From Lunularia cruciata (Eukaryota > Streptophyta > Marchantiopsida > Lunulariales > Lunulariaceae), in contig OX419756.1 of the NCBI GenBank assembly GCA_948567375.1, forward strand, positions 51,846,333-51,910,332: a stretch of 64,000 nucleotides of DNA, in the 5' to 3' direction. The notes beneath the pieces are model-generated. The model had not been told where the DNA came from. It worked only from the letters and a program-made list of their open reading frames with translations, and did no database searches. Every line of letters begins with the position of its first letter. The first letter of the stretch is position 1. Shown here piece after piece: positions 24,201 through 35,349 of the stretch. The position numbers were made by a program, and so were the translations under genes.

Positions 24201-27200
24201 ATACTTCAAAGCAAGTTGTCTATCTTGTCGCAACCGTGACTACGAATTAACTTAATCAGCGAGAAGACCACTCCAGCCAGTCTCAATTTGTCAGTATAAG
24301 TTCTCATATGAGACTTCTATCTGTTGGTTTACAGGCCCCGAAATTTGACAGTGGACCAAATGATGATACGGATCGGGGATTGCAATATGTTAAATCAGCA
24401 ACGGACTTGAACTCCGATCAAAGGCACGCAATAAATAGAGTAAGTGGCTACATTGTACCCGCTCATTCATTGACTTACGTTTACCAAAAACATCCATTTA
24501 GCAACACTAAAGCTTCCTTAATGTGTAGTATACGCCTTACTTTGACGAGATTTCTCATGGACTGTGGCGTCCAGTCCATGTGTGAGAAGCACCTCCTATT
24601 GATTGTCTTGGTTGCTATTTTGTCATTTCAGGTTCTGTCAGCTAAAGACTACACTCTTATACTCGGAATGCCAGGCACGGGCAAAACCTCCACTATAGTA
24701 CATACCGTGATTGCTCTTATGAGGCGAGGCCTATCAGTATTGTTGACTTCATACACTAACTCTGCCGTCGACAACATCCTTCTGAAGCTAAAACGGATGG
24801 TAAGATCCAAAAGTAATAATAAAAACTTTCAAAGTTTTCCTTCTGAAAGTACCATAGAATACTTATATCGTCTTCTATGCCATATGAGTCTTGGGGATCT
24901 TCTTTGACTCTTCCGGGCTTGACGATTACCATATACTACGTTATGATATACGGTTATCATCAAGCCCATACGGCTTCTGCTTCCATTACTCATATACCAC
25001 GTTTTGGTGACAAACGATAGTCACTCTAGAATTGTACATAGTCCTCATTGTCAGCTCTTAACGATGTTACCGATTTAGTCATAGGGTAAAAGGACCACTT
25101 GTTGCTAGTTCGAAACGTGAGTGAAACCTAGCAACTAGTGGTCCTCTTTATACCACCATATCTGCAACAAGAGATCAAAGCAACCAGTGGTCCTCTCTCA
25201 GTGGTCCAAAAGATATTATCCTAGCAACCAGTTGACTATAGCATCATATCTTGTGGGGCGGAAGATGGTGGCATTTCATAAGACTGCACGTTACGAGCAA
25301 ACAGGTCCAACTGATCCACGGAGCAGTTGGACAGGGCTGCTTTATGTTATGATGTTCTACACAGTTCTTTTGGCAATTCACAGTCTGAGTTCATGCCTAA
25401 TTTTTGATTTCCTGCTATAGGATGTAGACTTTATTCGTGTCGGAAGAAGCAATGCGGTTCACCCTGAGCTGCGAGATAAGATTCTCGGTGAAGGTCAGTC
25501 TAACATAAGCTCACAGTCAACTAAAGACGGATGTAGGAAACGATTTCACGTGCTCATGAACTTTTGGATATTGTCAGAAAGTTTCTCTCGTCTTTTACCG
25601 AATTACATTGTAATCCAAATGCAAGCAATGACTAGGAATCCTGCTTTCGAGTTTATACTTCTTTCTGTTTGTTTCTATGAGGATGGCTGTAGGTGATCGA
25701 GGTACGCGGTGTTTCTTGGATCACGTGTGCATGACAGTCGCGCCATTTGCGAGCTGCTCGTTGTGGGGATGACTATTTTCATTTTTTAATGAGGCATAAA
25801 CGCTTGCCTTCATGCTTTAATTTACCGCCGTTCTGCGCAGGTAAATCTGTGACATCCGTTGAAGAATTTGCATCTGTCGTGGAGCACGCACAGGTGGTGG
25901 GCGTAACGTGCTTGGGAGTAACACATGCTCTATTTAGCAAGCGCAAGTTTGATGTTTGCATCGTGGATGAGGCAGGCCAAATAACTCTACCTGTAAGTTC
26001 ACATCTTTTATGAATATCGCTATTTAGCATTGTGATAAGGCCGATAGATAATTGCATTCATCATCTTCTTTTGATTTAATGACATGTGGGCAGAAGAAAT
26101 AACACTTGATTATCTGCTCAACGACCCATGATAAGTCCTAATGTTGAGGAGTGTCTCGTTTGCAGATCTGCCTCGGACCCTTACGATGCGCACAGAGTTT
26201 TGTCCTTGTTGGGGACCACTATCAGCTCCCTCCTCTAGTACGGGTGAGGCTAGCGTGGAACTTATGGTGAATGTACTCACGCTTCGCAATTTATCTGTAG
26301 ACCATCAGGATAATTTAAACTTGTATTTGGATTGGGTCTAATAGTGTTTCTAGGGAATCTCAATACGAAGATTACGTTCCGGTTTACAGTCCAGGGTTGC
26401 CCCCTAAAATTCTTATCAGGTTTTAACTACTTTAAAGTTTTTAAGTAGTGGATGGTCTTCTATATCCACTGGGACCCTACTATGATGGGGCCCCAAGTAG
26501 TAAGAATTGAAATGTAGGTCTCAGTCTAGAGCGAGACTAAGATGTTGAGAGTTTACCTGAGGGTATGATTGATCTAGAATATGAATATATCCAATTGATC
26601 TAGAATATGAATGTGCAGATTTTGCGATTCACTTATCTTTCAGTCTAATTTTTTTATCCCAGACACCAGAGGCACGAGAGGATGGAATGGCAGTCAGTTT
26701 ATTTCGTCGATTATCTGAAGAGCATCCTCACAGTATCTGTGCTCTCCAGAGTCAGGTATGTCCAATGAAGTAACATGCGCGAGGGAGGAATCTAACTGCT
26801 CCCGTTCATACTATGTTAAGATAAGTTTGGCGGTTAAATAGAGCTCTGCTTCTGATGCTCCTACCCAATTAAGTAAAACTCCGAATCTTTTTCTTTTTTG
26901 CTCATGTTTGGTACTGTAGGAGTAGTCAATAAAAGTACAAAACATAACGTTGTCTTGTGTCGTTCCAATATGGTGTTTAAAAAGTGTGATGAGTCTTTAC
27001 TTCCCATCCATTTAGTGTATTGCTGATATTAACAAGATATTAAGCTGAGCATTTGCTTATGTCATCGTGGGTGTCTTAGTATCGGATGTGTGCCGACATA
27101 ATGGCACTAAGTAATAGCCTGATCTACGGCGGTCGTCTTCGTTGTGGATCACCATACGTTGCAAATGGATCTTTAAGACTTTCTTCTCCCCCCGAAGATC

Positions 27201-28837
27201 TTCCACCTTGGTTGCTGCAGGTATTATAACTGCGTTCCTAACTGACTGTTTTAACTTAAATGATCTCTGCAGATAGATAATATTAGCAGATTACACCGTC
27301 ACTTAAAACATGCGCTAAATTTTTGCAGGTAATAGATCCTGAGCAACGCGTGCTCTTCTTGAACACAGGTAATAATTTCTCCAAAGTCATAACAGACTTG
27401 TTGGGTGTTGAACGTACTTATTACAGAGAACCGCCCCCTAAACTATTGCATCCGCTAGTTGGTTCCCTGGTTAGTTATATTTACTCTAGATTAATTCTCG
27501 ATTTCATCACGTCGTGGGCCTCCATGGCAGTACAACAACCGTAATAACGGTGAAGATGCATTGCAGATAAGTTATCGATAGAGGAGTCACGCGTCAGAAA
27601 CAAAATATACAACAAGCCTGAAGCATCTTTGGTCCTTAAGGTAATCCTTTCAGTGTTCATGCCCCCGGCATCTTATTTGTAATGAAGTTTTCCGGCAAGC
27701 ATGCCCCGACTACTTGTCATGTACATTGCCAAGTAGAAGTTGTAATACCTGTTCTTAACTCGACCTGAAGTGGTATCTGCTCGTCTCCTATATCGCGATA
27801 ATCTGATCGTTTTTGTCTCCTTTCAAGATATTACTATCTCGTACAGTGTTACATATCGCCGACTTTAAATTCTTCTTGTACTGAAAGAGAAATAATTGCT
27901 TTCTGAAGATAGTAGAAGTGATCCATGGAGGAGGTGTGGATGTTGAGAAAATTGGAGTTATAAGCCCTTACAATGCTCAAGTGGATCACATTCAACGCTT
28001 GGCTATGAATACCGGGTTTCCAGATCTAGAAGTGCACACTGTGGACAAATATCAGGTCAGTTCAGTGCATGTTCTGTAGATAAACTTGCTTTGCCGATGT
28101 TAGCCTTGCTACAAAGCTGACAACTGGAGTCTATTGACTAAATTGCTCGTGATGTTTAACTTGCTGCTTTGCTTCCAGGGCCGTGACAAGGATTGCGTTC
28201 TCATCTCGTTCGTGAGATCGAATAGCAAAGGTGTCTCAGGGTCATTACTTGCAGATTGGCATCGGATTAATGTTGCGATAACTCGCGCAAAGGTATCGCA
28301 AAAAGTTGTATCTACTTGTAATTTCTACTGTTTGGCATGATGTTTTTAAAGCTGGTGTATGGGCTTCATGAGCATAAGCTGTTTAGTTCTGTCATAGCTT
28401 TGGATTCAAACCAAATTATGAGATCTAGATTTAATGCTCTTGGTGTAATGTTTTGTGTGTATGGAAACATCAGACTAAGCTTGTGCTGCTTGGATCTCGA
28501 GCAACGTTGTCCTCCGCACCAATTCTTAAACTTCTTATAGAAAAGGTAATACCCGGCTGGTCATACAGCCTGAGAGAAAGGAATGTTGTTTTGTCATCTG
28601 TCCATGTCTGCTAACCAAAGGCATTTCAGGCTAAATTGGAGTTCCAATTATCTTTTCTACCTTTGGGCTCAAAGCGGTGCTCTATCGGACCTTTACCAAC
28701 TCCTGATCCACATTCCCCTAATTTGCAGGGTACTATGTGTAGATTCTAACTTTTAGAATGTTCATATTGTGCAGGTAGAGGAGATTGGAGGTCTCCTGCA
28801 GCTACCGTCTGAAGCGCTTGCGGTCGAAGGCTGCTAG
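14480..28837 (+). CDS. DNA2: DNA2 / JHS1-type ATP-dependent helicase-nuclease, multi-exon
   Basis: DNA2 trims long flaps during Okazaki-fragment maturation and resects DNA ends in the nucleus. About 30 exons give roughly 1,400 aa, slightly longer than usual. Exons read: 14480-14635 (tentative), 15337-15579, 15834-15887, 16167-17027, 17245-17295, 17412-17473, 17630-17762, 18493-18603, 18775-18871, 19149-19231, 19601-19663, 19783-19938, 20101-20156, 20324-20381, 20635-20745, 22212-22268, 22433-22570, 22696-22917, 23105-23179, 23562-23651, 23847-23919, 24335-24439, 24632-24799, 25421-25493, 25841-25992, 26166-26243, 26663-26755, 27080-27220, 27329-27368, 27567-27640, 27909-28055, 28179-28292, 28474-28545, 28775-28837. 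Landmarks: FSCPRR plus CQNC...C Fe-S cysteines, GMID and LEFKTGK nuclease residues, Walker [36 protein letters not shown]. Phases agree except between 23179 and 23562, where a small exon is probably missing. The N-terminus is uncertain. Confidence 0.92.
15174..15202. repeat. Poly-A run in a DNA2 intron
   Basis: About 29 consecutive A residues in the intron between the tentative first exon and the exon at 15,337. The run is a simple repeat and likely length-variable. It has no adjacent target duplication or reverse-transcribed gene, so it is not the tail of a retrocopy. Confidence 0.85.
16398..16904 (+). repeat. Three tandem protein repeats in the DNA2 N-terminal region
   Basis: Inside the 861-bp exon, three in-frame units of 52, 58 and 59 codons follow one another (16398-16553, 16554-16727, 16728-16904). 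Each contains a VENxxxxV(L/F/S)K core, a (K/E)QSL-like segment, an acidic (T/I)E(E/D)(S/D)C motif and, in units 1 and 3, a closing [16 protein letters not shown]. The units are diverged from each other but kept in frame. The region lies ahead of the nuclease domain, in the poorly conserved, probably disordered N-terminal part of DNA2. Confidence 0.85.
20746..22211 (+). other. Longest DNA2 intron (about 1.47 kb), pyrimidine-rich
   Basis: Bounded by CAG|GTAAAA at 20,745/20,746 and CCACAG|AAT at 22,211/22,212. It is C/T-rich and contains a partial tandem duplication of about 47 bp (near 21,721-21,800, repeating CTCTCATTTCC(T/C)CATATCCAG). It also holds open frames of 173 and 238 codons on the plus strand. 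These are mostly hydrophobic translations of C/T-rich DNA and belong to no family I recognise. The 1.5-kb size, against 80-500 bp for most other introns, suggests an inserted sequence. Confidence 0.55.
25091..25145. repeat. Inverted repeat (hairpin) in a DNA2 intron
   Basis: Arms of 18 nt at 25,091-25,108 (AGGACCACTTGTTGCTAG) and 25,128-25,145 (CTAGCAACTAGTGGTCCT) pair with one mismatch across a 19-nt loop. Related words (GCAACCAGTGGTCC, CAGTGGTCCAAAAG) follow at 25,180-25,210, so the arm sequence is present in several partial copies in this intron. Confidence 0.75.
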
Positions 28838-30295
28838 TGCTGTAATTTCAGAACTCGATCATCCAATTTTGTAATCACTGTATATAAAATGATCTCGTAA
28901 ACACGGTTGTCGGAGCTGGTCATTTCAGGTACACCTCACTGAGAGATCTCGAGACCACCACCAAGCTCAGAGCAACCATGCCATCCCCTTGAATTGTCAT
29001 TCCGTGGCTCAGACGTGGAAGTCATTAGTTAACTCTCCCACCCAAAAGAACCTGCAAAGCTTTCCAATCAGGAAGCTCCAGTCACTGAAAGGAAAAGAGG
29101 CATTCTTCTTTGAATCGTCAAGATGTCTGCAATTATACGAAACTCATGCCAGCAGTGGATAATGAGCTAATTAAGTAAGGGACAACCGCAATAAAGAAGA
29201 CAATCTACTGTGTCGATGTACATTCCCGTGAACAAAACCCAAACCGTCACAATCCACCATATCACCAACCAGTACAGGTAGTGGACTGGGATCTACCGAG
29301 CCACTGATGGCACCGGATTAAGTGGAGGAAGGAATTCGAGATCATACGATCGTCGACATTACGTGACATGAACCAAGTGAGGACTTTCTGTACGTTCCTA
29401 AAAACCCTACATTGTTCTGCTCTACCACAAATTGATCTATGTGGTTTCTAGATAGGCAGTCACTTGAAATTTGAGGGCCAAGGTCGGCTCAAGCGAGTGG
29501 GTTGACGGCTGAGCTTCAAATAGGTATTCTTACACACGCAAAGACTCGAAATCTGATCCGCACCAGTAGTCGCATCTATCGTGGGACTTGCAGCTTGATT
29601 TGTAGTCTGCACGAACTCATAATGAGGGACAAGGAGTACAGTCCATGAATTCTTAAATTCTCAAGCAAAAGTTAAAAACACATTATTGGCATAATGCGGG
29701 ACAATACAGTTCATGAATTCTTAATTTCACAATCAAAAGTTAAAATTCATCAGTGGCATGCAATACGTAGAACAAGCTGAGTGACATTTCGATTTGCACC
29801 AACTACATTCTAAGATCTATGAGGTTCCGCCTTAGGTTCGATAAACCCAAATGTATCTTCATTATCATTTTATCTTTGCAAATTAAGTTAGTGATGAAGC
29901 GATCGAGAGAGGGAGCTGTGGAGAGTGTGGAGACGGGAGAGGAGAGGGAGAGATGTGAGACCACATCTATAATTTCGGAGTGCTCTCTAGCATGTAGCAT
30001 TTGAGTGAATAGTAGATTCTTTTCGTGTTTCAATTTCGGTTCCATTGGTATCTAGATTGAAGACTATGGAGAATGGAGTAGAAAGTTATGGGGATTTTTA
30101 GTTTTTTTTAGGACTTAGAGTGATCATTATACATTGAGAGCGATGAGTTTGGAATTTTCATTTCTAATCTCTTAGTTTTCATGATTAAGTTTATGAGAAT
30201 TTAATTTTAAAATTTTGGAGATAAAAATTGAAAGTTATGAGAACTTATAGATTCTAGGGTTTGGAGAGACTGTTTTTTAATGTGAGTTTGGATGT
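28838..30295. other. DNA2 3' flank and intergenic DNA
   Basis: The DNA2 3' UTR and polyadenylation site should lie shortly after 28,837; AATAAA-like words are not decisive. At about 29,637-29,760 a phrase containing ATGAATTCTTAA(A)TT...CA(A)TCAAAAGTTAAAA is repeated in tandem with divergence (period about 65 bp). No gene is recognised. Confidence 0.45.
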
Positions 30296-30424
30296 GAGGG
30301 GTTGTGGTTTTGCAAATATGGGGAGATATGGAGAGTAGCAACATGTGTTATTATCATTATTCTTGTGCTAGCCATTGCTACACCTTCCCGTGTGAGGTCG
30401 TTGAGAGCGGGTTGGGATACACCA

Positions 30425-30487
30425 TGCCTGGTGTGTCACCGACGCTTCACCTCGCAAAAGGTAAAGATCCATGTGGGAAGGATGCAC
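30425..30487 (+). other. C2H2 zinc finger of the non-LTR element
   Basis: C-x2-C-x11-H-x4-H, in the frame starting at 30,302 (CLVCHRRFTS then KIHVGRMH). In R2-type elements the N-terminal finger binds target DNA. Here it sits ahead of the RT in the same orientation. Confidence 0.75.
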
Positions 30488-32875
30488 AAGGACTATGATT
30501 GGACCACTTGGGATGCCCACGTGAGACGAGCGATCACATTGACAGTAGTGACACTCGAGATTATACACGCTTCTTTTATACCTTCATTGATCGTTCTAGG
30601 GATACCGATCGAGTAGTGGGAGTGGTTAGCTTCTCAAGCGGGTTGCATTTTGGGGTTATTTGAGACTAGTTTTCCATGTCCACGTCTATTCCATAGGCTA
30701 ACTCGCACACTCCATGATGAGGCTAGATAGGCTTTTCGCCTACCACTGGATCGTTTGGCACGTGATCCCTTGGACGAGTTAGCATGGTTCCTATTCCTCC
30801 TACTCTCTCGATGGTGTCTTCATTATGCTAGAGGGAGACATGCGGGGCATAGAGAGGTGGCTGCTAGATTTCGTCAATTCCGAGCGGGGGATTGGGCAGC
30901 CCTTCAGGAGGAGTTTGTTAGGGCTACACGATTTAGGAGATAGGCATTGCCACAAGATACCATAGATTCCACTTGATTACGACGATGTAGGACATTGGGT
31001 CAGGCATGAGAGTTTAGTAGAGCAGCACGAGTGCTACACCCTTTGTCTATAGCGAGTCCTACTGATGAGACCATCTCTTCCTTACGCTCACTGCATCCTA
31101 TAGCAGTAGAGGGACTACCACTAGAGGTCTTAGATTATTAGCCTGAGCAACCTTTACGTCTTGATAGGTCGCTATTTGCACAAGCATTGTGCACTGCCCT
31201 TCGCCTTTCCTTAGGAGGCTTGTCATGGATGGTTTATGAGCACCTTAGAGATTGCTTCCAGGCAGATGATCCTTCTAGTGGTTTTACCGAGTTCTTTCAG
31301 GTCGCTATAGTAGTAGCAAGAGGAGACATTCATATGTTTATTAGTCAGGTGTTAGGTGCTAGTCGACTTCTCGTGATGGAGAAGTACCCGAGAGGCATTA
31401 GACCGATTGCTATTGAAGAGATCTTTTTGTGTTTGGTCAATCGTTCCATTGTCCTTCAACATCGTTCTCACTTTTGACGGCACCTTAGTCCACATCAGTT
31501 TGGAATAGCTACACTTGGAGGATGTGAGGCTATATCTCTAAGCATTAGAGCACTCCTAGATATCCATCCGGAGTGGGTCGTCCTACAGGTGGATGTTGAG
31601 AATGCTTTTAATAGCGTCTCACATGCATCCATCTTTAGAGAGCTTAGGGAGGTTGGTGGATCCTTGGCGAGTCTCATTCCTTTTGTGCGGTCTTTTTATA
31701 GCTCTCCTACTTCCCTTTACTACTAGCATGGTCGTTCACAGGAGGGAGTCACCGTCTTGGAGTCAACTGTTGGTACACGTCAGGGAGATCCTTTGGGGGC
31801 CCTTATTTGCCATGGCTCACTTTAGAGCTCTCCTATCTACTACTTTGGCCATGCCTGGTTGTGTATTTCACTCCTTGGCAAATGATACACACATCGTAGG
31901 CACTGTAGATCAGATTAGGGAGACCTTTGACTACTTGATTACCAAGCTACATCTAGTAGGCTTGAGAGTCAAGGTGTCAAAGTGTAAGGCATGGTCCCCT
32001 TTAGGTATCCCTCCCCACCTTGAGCTTCCAGAGGGGTGTATCACATCCATAGATGGACTTCGTGTTCTTGGAGTGCCAATAGGATTGGAGGATTTTGTCA
32101 CACGCTTCTTAGACGTTGCACTCCTGCAGAGGATGTTCTCCATGTGGATGACCTTCCATTACTAGGAGATCCGTAGGTTGCATTTGGTATACTCTCTTCC
32201 AGTATTGCTTGTCGACCATCTTACCTCATCCGTACCGTTCCCTCCTCACCATCCTTCCTATCACGTTTGAGAGCATTTGATAGGAGGATTATGGGAGTCT
32301 TTGGTGATATTATTAGACCAGGGACTTTTGAGTGTGTGATAGGGGATTTGGCACGTAGACAAATGGCTCTGCCGATCTCATGTAGTGGGGTTGGCTTGCT
32401 TTTTATGGAGGAGACGGCACCTATAACATTTTTGGGTAGTTGGGCTCTCTCGGTACCTCTACTTTCCTCTTGTTTGGTGGTTGCTGATAGGCCGGTTTTG
32501 GAGACTTATGTGATAGAGGTGGAGGGAGGATTCTTTTCTCTCCAGACATTATTGCGACAAACAAGAGATAGTCTATCCCCACGAGCACGAGAGGATTGTC
32601 CACCGTTTGCTTCGCTATAGTCAGATTGGACTAGAGGTTTACTGTCTTCCTTGATGGAGCGATATTGTGAGCATAGGCTACATTCTCTCTTAGTCTACTC
32701 GTCCATTCCTTAGGCTACTAGAGCACGTCTACGCTCTTGCTCCAGCAAGGGTGCAAGCTCTTGGATCCTAGCTCGACCGTGCATTAAGGCTTTCCGACTT
32801 GCACCATCTACTTTCTCTACAACGATGAGGTTTCGCCAAGGTTTGGTCCATCCATCTACATCTTCATTACTCACT

Positions 32876-33110
32876 TGTGAGTGTGGCTCTACACTAGATG
32901 CAGCAGCGGTCCACATGACACGGTGTCCTTTTGGAGGACACCGGATAGCAACCCATGATGCCATTAGAGACATAGTGTTTGCTATGGCATGAGAGAGTGG
33001 ATACTTGGCTTGGAAGGAGCGTTTGTATGCCTTGCAGACAACACGTGTCAGAGTAGACTTATACTTGGTCCGAGATGATCAGGTAATAGTAGCGGATGTC
33101 GTGGTTACAA
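32876..33110 (+). other. CCHC knuckle and putative restriction-like endonuclease (RLE) of the non-LTR element
   Basis: One frame reads TCECGS, then H and C spaced as C-x1-C-x9-H-x3-C, followed by PFGGHRIATHDAIRDIV. After one stop (near 32,990) it continues ESGYLAWKERLYAL and VRVDLYLVRDDQVIVADVVV. The pattern of a first Asp, a hydrophobic strand and a second D-x-V strand resembles the PD-(D/E)xK-like endonuclease of R2-clade elements. The knuckle is clear; the nuclease assignment is inference. Confidence 0.55.
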
Positions 33111-33474
33111 ACACTACGCGGGATACAATTTTGGAGGGGAGTGATTACCCATCCCCCTAGATGGGCGGCGAGTGCAACAGTAGGTCGTAAGGTCTCCAAG
33201 TATAGGGGCATGCAGCGAGGTCACCTCTTTGTTCATCTAGCCTTGGAGTTATATGGAGCGATGGACACGGCATTTGACACATTTGTTAGGGAGTGCGTGA
33301 GAGCTTATCATGTTAGGCGTCAGGGGGTACCACTCTCACTCTCATACTTTGTAGCATATTTTAGACACGCGTGTCCATTGCTCTACAGAGGGCAGTGCTG
33401 GTGCAATCCATAGGAGAGCAATCACATTAGGTGATGTTTGTAAGGATGCTCCAGTTGTGTGTAGACCGTACTAC

Positions 33475-33650
33475 TTGCATAGCTCGGATATCTTAGGTGC
33501 GGTAGGGCAGATTTCTCATATAGACTCTATTGGGGCTTAGCCCCATGTTATCTTTTTTGTCTCTCCCTTGTACGGCTTGATGGGGTCTTCCCATCCTTTG
33601 GTTTTCCTACGTGGTCGCCTTTTTTCGTCTTCATTATTCATTCGTAAGGT
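33475..33650 (+). repeat. 3' tail of the non-LTR element, with GGGGCTTAGCCCC hairpin
   Basis: Contains ATAGCTCGGATATCTTAGGTG, TCATATAGACTCTATT, the palindrome at 33,532-33,544, and CCCTTGTACGGCTTGATGGGG followed by TCTTCCCATCC and GGTCGCCTTTT. The same string of words occurs without the coding part at five other places in this window (34.8, 35.2, 37.9, 38.1 and 49.3 kb). No poly-A tail follows. Confidence 0.8.
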
Positions 33651-34464
33651 TGATTTTAAACTAGATATAATACCTGTCCATGTGAGATAATGTCGTTTGG
33701 AATTTTGGAGGATATATGATAACTAGGAATGATATCACATATATTTAGTTAGATAATCATCCAAAGATGAAAATTAATTTGGTAACATTTTTACAGATTA
33801 AAAAATAATTTATTCAAAATAATTTATTTTAAATATAAAAATTAAAAAGACTATAAAAATTAAAAATTAATTTTGGATATTAAAAAAATGAATTAAATAT
33901 TAAAAGATAAAAAATTGCAGTTTTAAAGAAAATATCACATTTTTACCTTTTTTTGGGTCTATTTAAGATCTCTCCAACAATACTTTATCCATATTATTTT
34001 AAACTTTTTATACAAAGATTCATTTAATCAAACTTGTATAATCAACTAAATAGACCAAATAAAATAAAGATTTACACATTATATATTTATGTAATTAATT
34101 TGAAATCAAAACTAATTGATGATCATCCATTCCTATATTTAATCTAAAAATATAATTTATTTTAAAAATATAATTTTTTACGATATATCGAAATATTAAA
34201 AAATAAATTATTAATTTTTGTATTTTTATTTTTTATTTCTCTTGGGACTTCTCTAGAACTTGGAGCATTACGTCATCAAATATATAACGTGTGGTTGGCA
34301 CAAGAAAGTGGATATCTTGTTTGAAGATAATGTTCATATGTTTTGCAAACTCGACTTCAAGGCAGATTTATACATGATTTAAAATGATCAAATGATTAGT
34401 AGTGGATGTTGTGGTTCCAAACACTTAGTGTGATATAATTTCGGAAGAAGTGATTACTCGTACT
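33651..34464. other. AT-rich intergenic DNA
   Basis: Very A/T-rich with homopolymer-like runs between 33,780 and 34,240. Near 34,290-34,450 short words resemble the 3' coding end of the non-LTR element (for example GTGGATATCTTG, GGATGTTGTGGTT.CAAACACT, GTGATTAC). A second, more decayed copy probably contributes here. No gene. Confidence 0.45.
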
Positions 34465-34616
34465 CCTTATGGGTCCTAAGTAGAACAAAAATACACAAAA
34501 TCTTCAACTTTTCATGTGATGTAATTCAGAAGGAATGATTCCTTATGGGTCCTAAGTAGAACAAAAATACACAAAATCTTCAACTTTTCATGTGATGTAA
34601 TTCAGAAGGAATGATT
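34465..34616. repeat. Perfect 76-bp tandem duplication
   Basis: The unit 34,465-34,540 (starting CCTTATGGGTCCTAAG, ending AGGAATGATT) is followed directly by an identical unit 34,541-34,616. The absence of differences indicates a recent duplication, possibly still variable in copy number. Confidence 0.93.
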
Positions 34617-34762
34617 ACTCTCTCAGGAGTATGAGTACTCATTCCTTCCAAATTACTCCTAAGCGGTTACAAGGAGAGCAACAATACACTAACTATTCAA
34701 GTACATAGCTATACAATAAGGTGGCCTCTATATTTCTTTAGCTTTTGGAATTTGATCGAAGT

Positions 34763-34908
34763 AGGCGACCGCATAGGAAAAACGAAGGATGGGAAGATAC
34801 CATCAAGCAGTAGAAAAAACTAAGGAGAGGAAGTCCCCCATCAAGCAGTGAAAGGGAGAGAAAAATAAGAAGGTAAAATGGGGCTAAGCCCCAATATAGT
34901 CTATATGA
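34763..34908 (-). repeat. Detached 3' tail of the non-LTR element (minus)
   Basis: Read on the minus strand it has the tail words in order: CTCATATAGACTATATT, the palindrome (34,880-34,892, GGGGCTAAGCCCC on plus), a CCCTTTCACTGCTTGATGGGG region, TCTTCCCATCC and GGTCGCC. Part of the middle (CATCAAGCAGT with flanks) is duplicated within it. No coding sequence is attached. Confidence 0.75.
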
Positions 34909-35199
34909 GTTTGATGGAACACCAGGTTAAACATATTTGTTAAGGAATGTGTGAAAATGTATCAGATTATCCGGCAAAGAATCTCTTTCGTACCGGAAAT
35001 TATTAAATTTCAAACAGCATATATCCATTCGGCAAAGAATCTCTTTCATACCGGAATTATTAAGTTTCAAACACCATGTATCAATTGCTCTTAAAACCTT
35101 GTCGTATGACTGCATCATCCCAACAAGTCTTTTCTTCGTCACCACATTAGGTGACATTTCTTTGGATTTCCAATGGTTTTGGTTTGTAGATCTTACCAT

Positions 35200-35345
35200 T
35201 TGCATGACTTCAATATCCGAGGTGCAGTGGGGCCCATTTTTCGACTAGATATTATTCGTGCTTAGGCCCATTTTTCCTCTTTGGTCTCACTCGTGCTGGG
35301 GTCTTCCCATCCTTCTTGTAGTCTCCGCTGTTCGCCTTTTCCTCT
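35200..35345 (+). repeat. Detached 3' tail of the non-LTR element (plus), diverged
   Basis: Words TTGCATGACTTCAATATCCGAGGTGCAGTGGGG (near 35,200-35,231), a partly decayed GCTTAGGCCC, and CGTGCTGGGGTCTTCCCATCC followed by TCCGCTGTTCGCC match the tail at 33,475-33,650. The preceding 35,080-35,200 contains a diverged segment similar to the knuckle-distal part, so this may be a truncated insertion rather than a tail alone. Confidence 0.6.
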
Positions 35346-35349
35346 GACT

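Larger units (their letters stand above)
30300..33650 (+). mobile_element. Non-LTR retroelement, R2-like architecture, broken
   Basis: Successive plus-strand frames, interrupted by stops and frameshifts, read as one retroelement polyprotein. In order: a C2H2 finger (C30425 to H30485; CLVCH...H...H), a conserved block (DELAWFLFLLLSRWCLHY, near 30,770), and RT motifs around 31,490-31,830 (QFGIATLGGCEAIS, VDVENAFNSVSH, TRQGDPLGA). Then the YADD region as LANDTHIVG at 31,874-31,900, a CCHC knuckle (CECG...H...C, 32,876-32,926) followed by GGHRIATHDAIRD, and a VDLYLV...VADVVV segment near 33,050-33,105. The order ZnF-RT-CCHC-RLE is that of R2-group elements. The second YADD Asp pair is A-N-D here, so the RT is inactive. 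No open frame spans the element. The 3' tail ends near 33,650. Confidence 0.78.
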
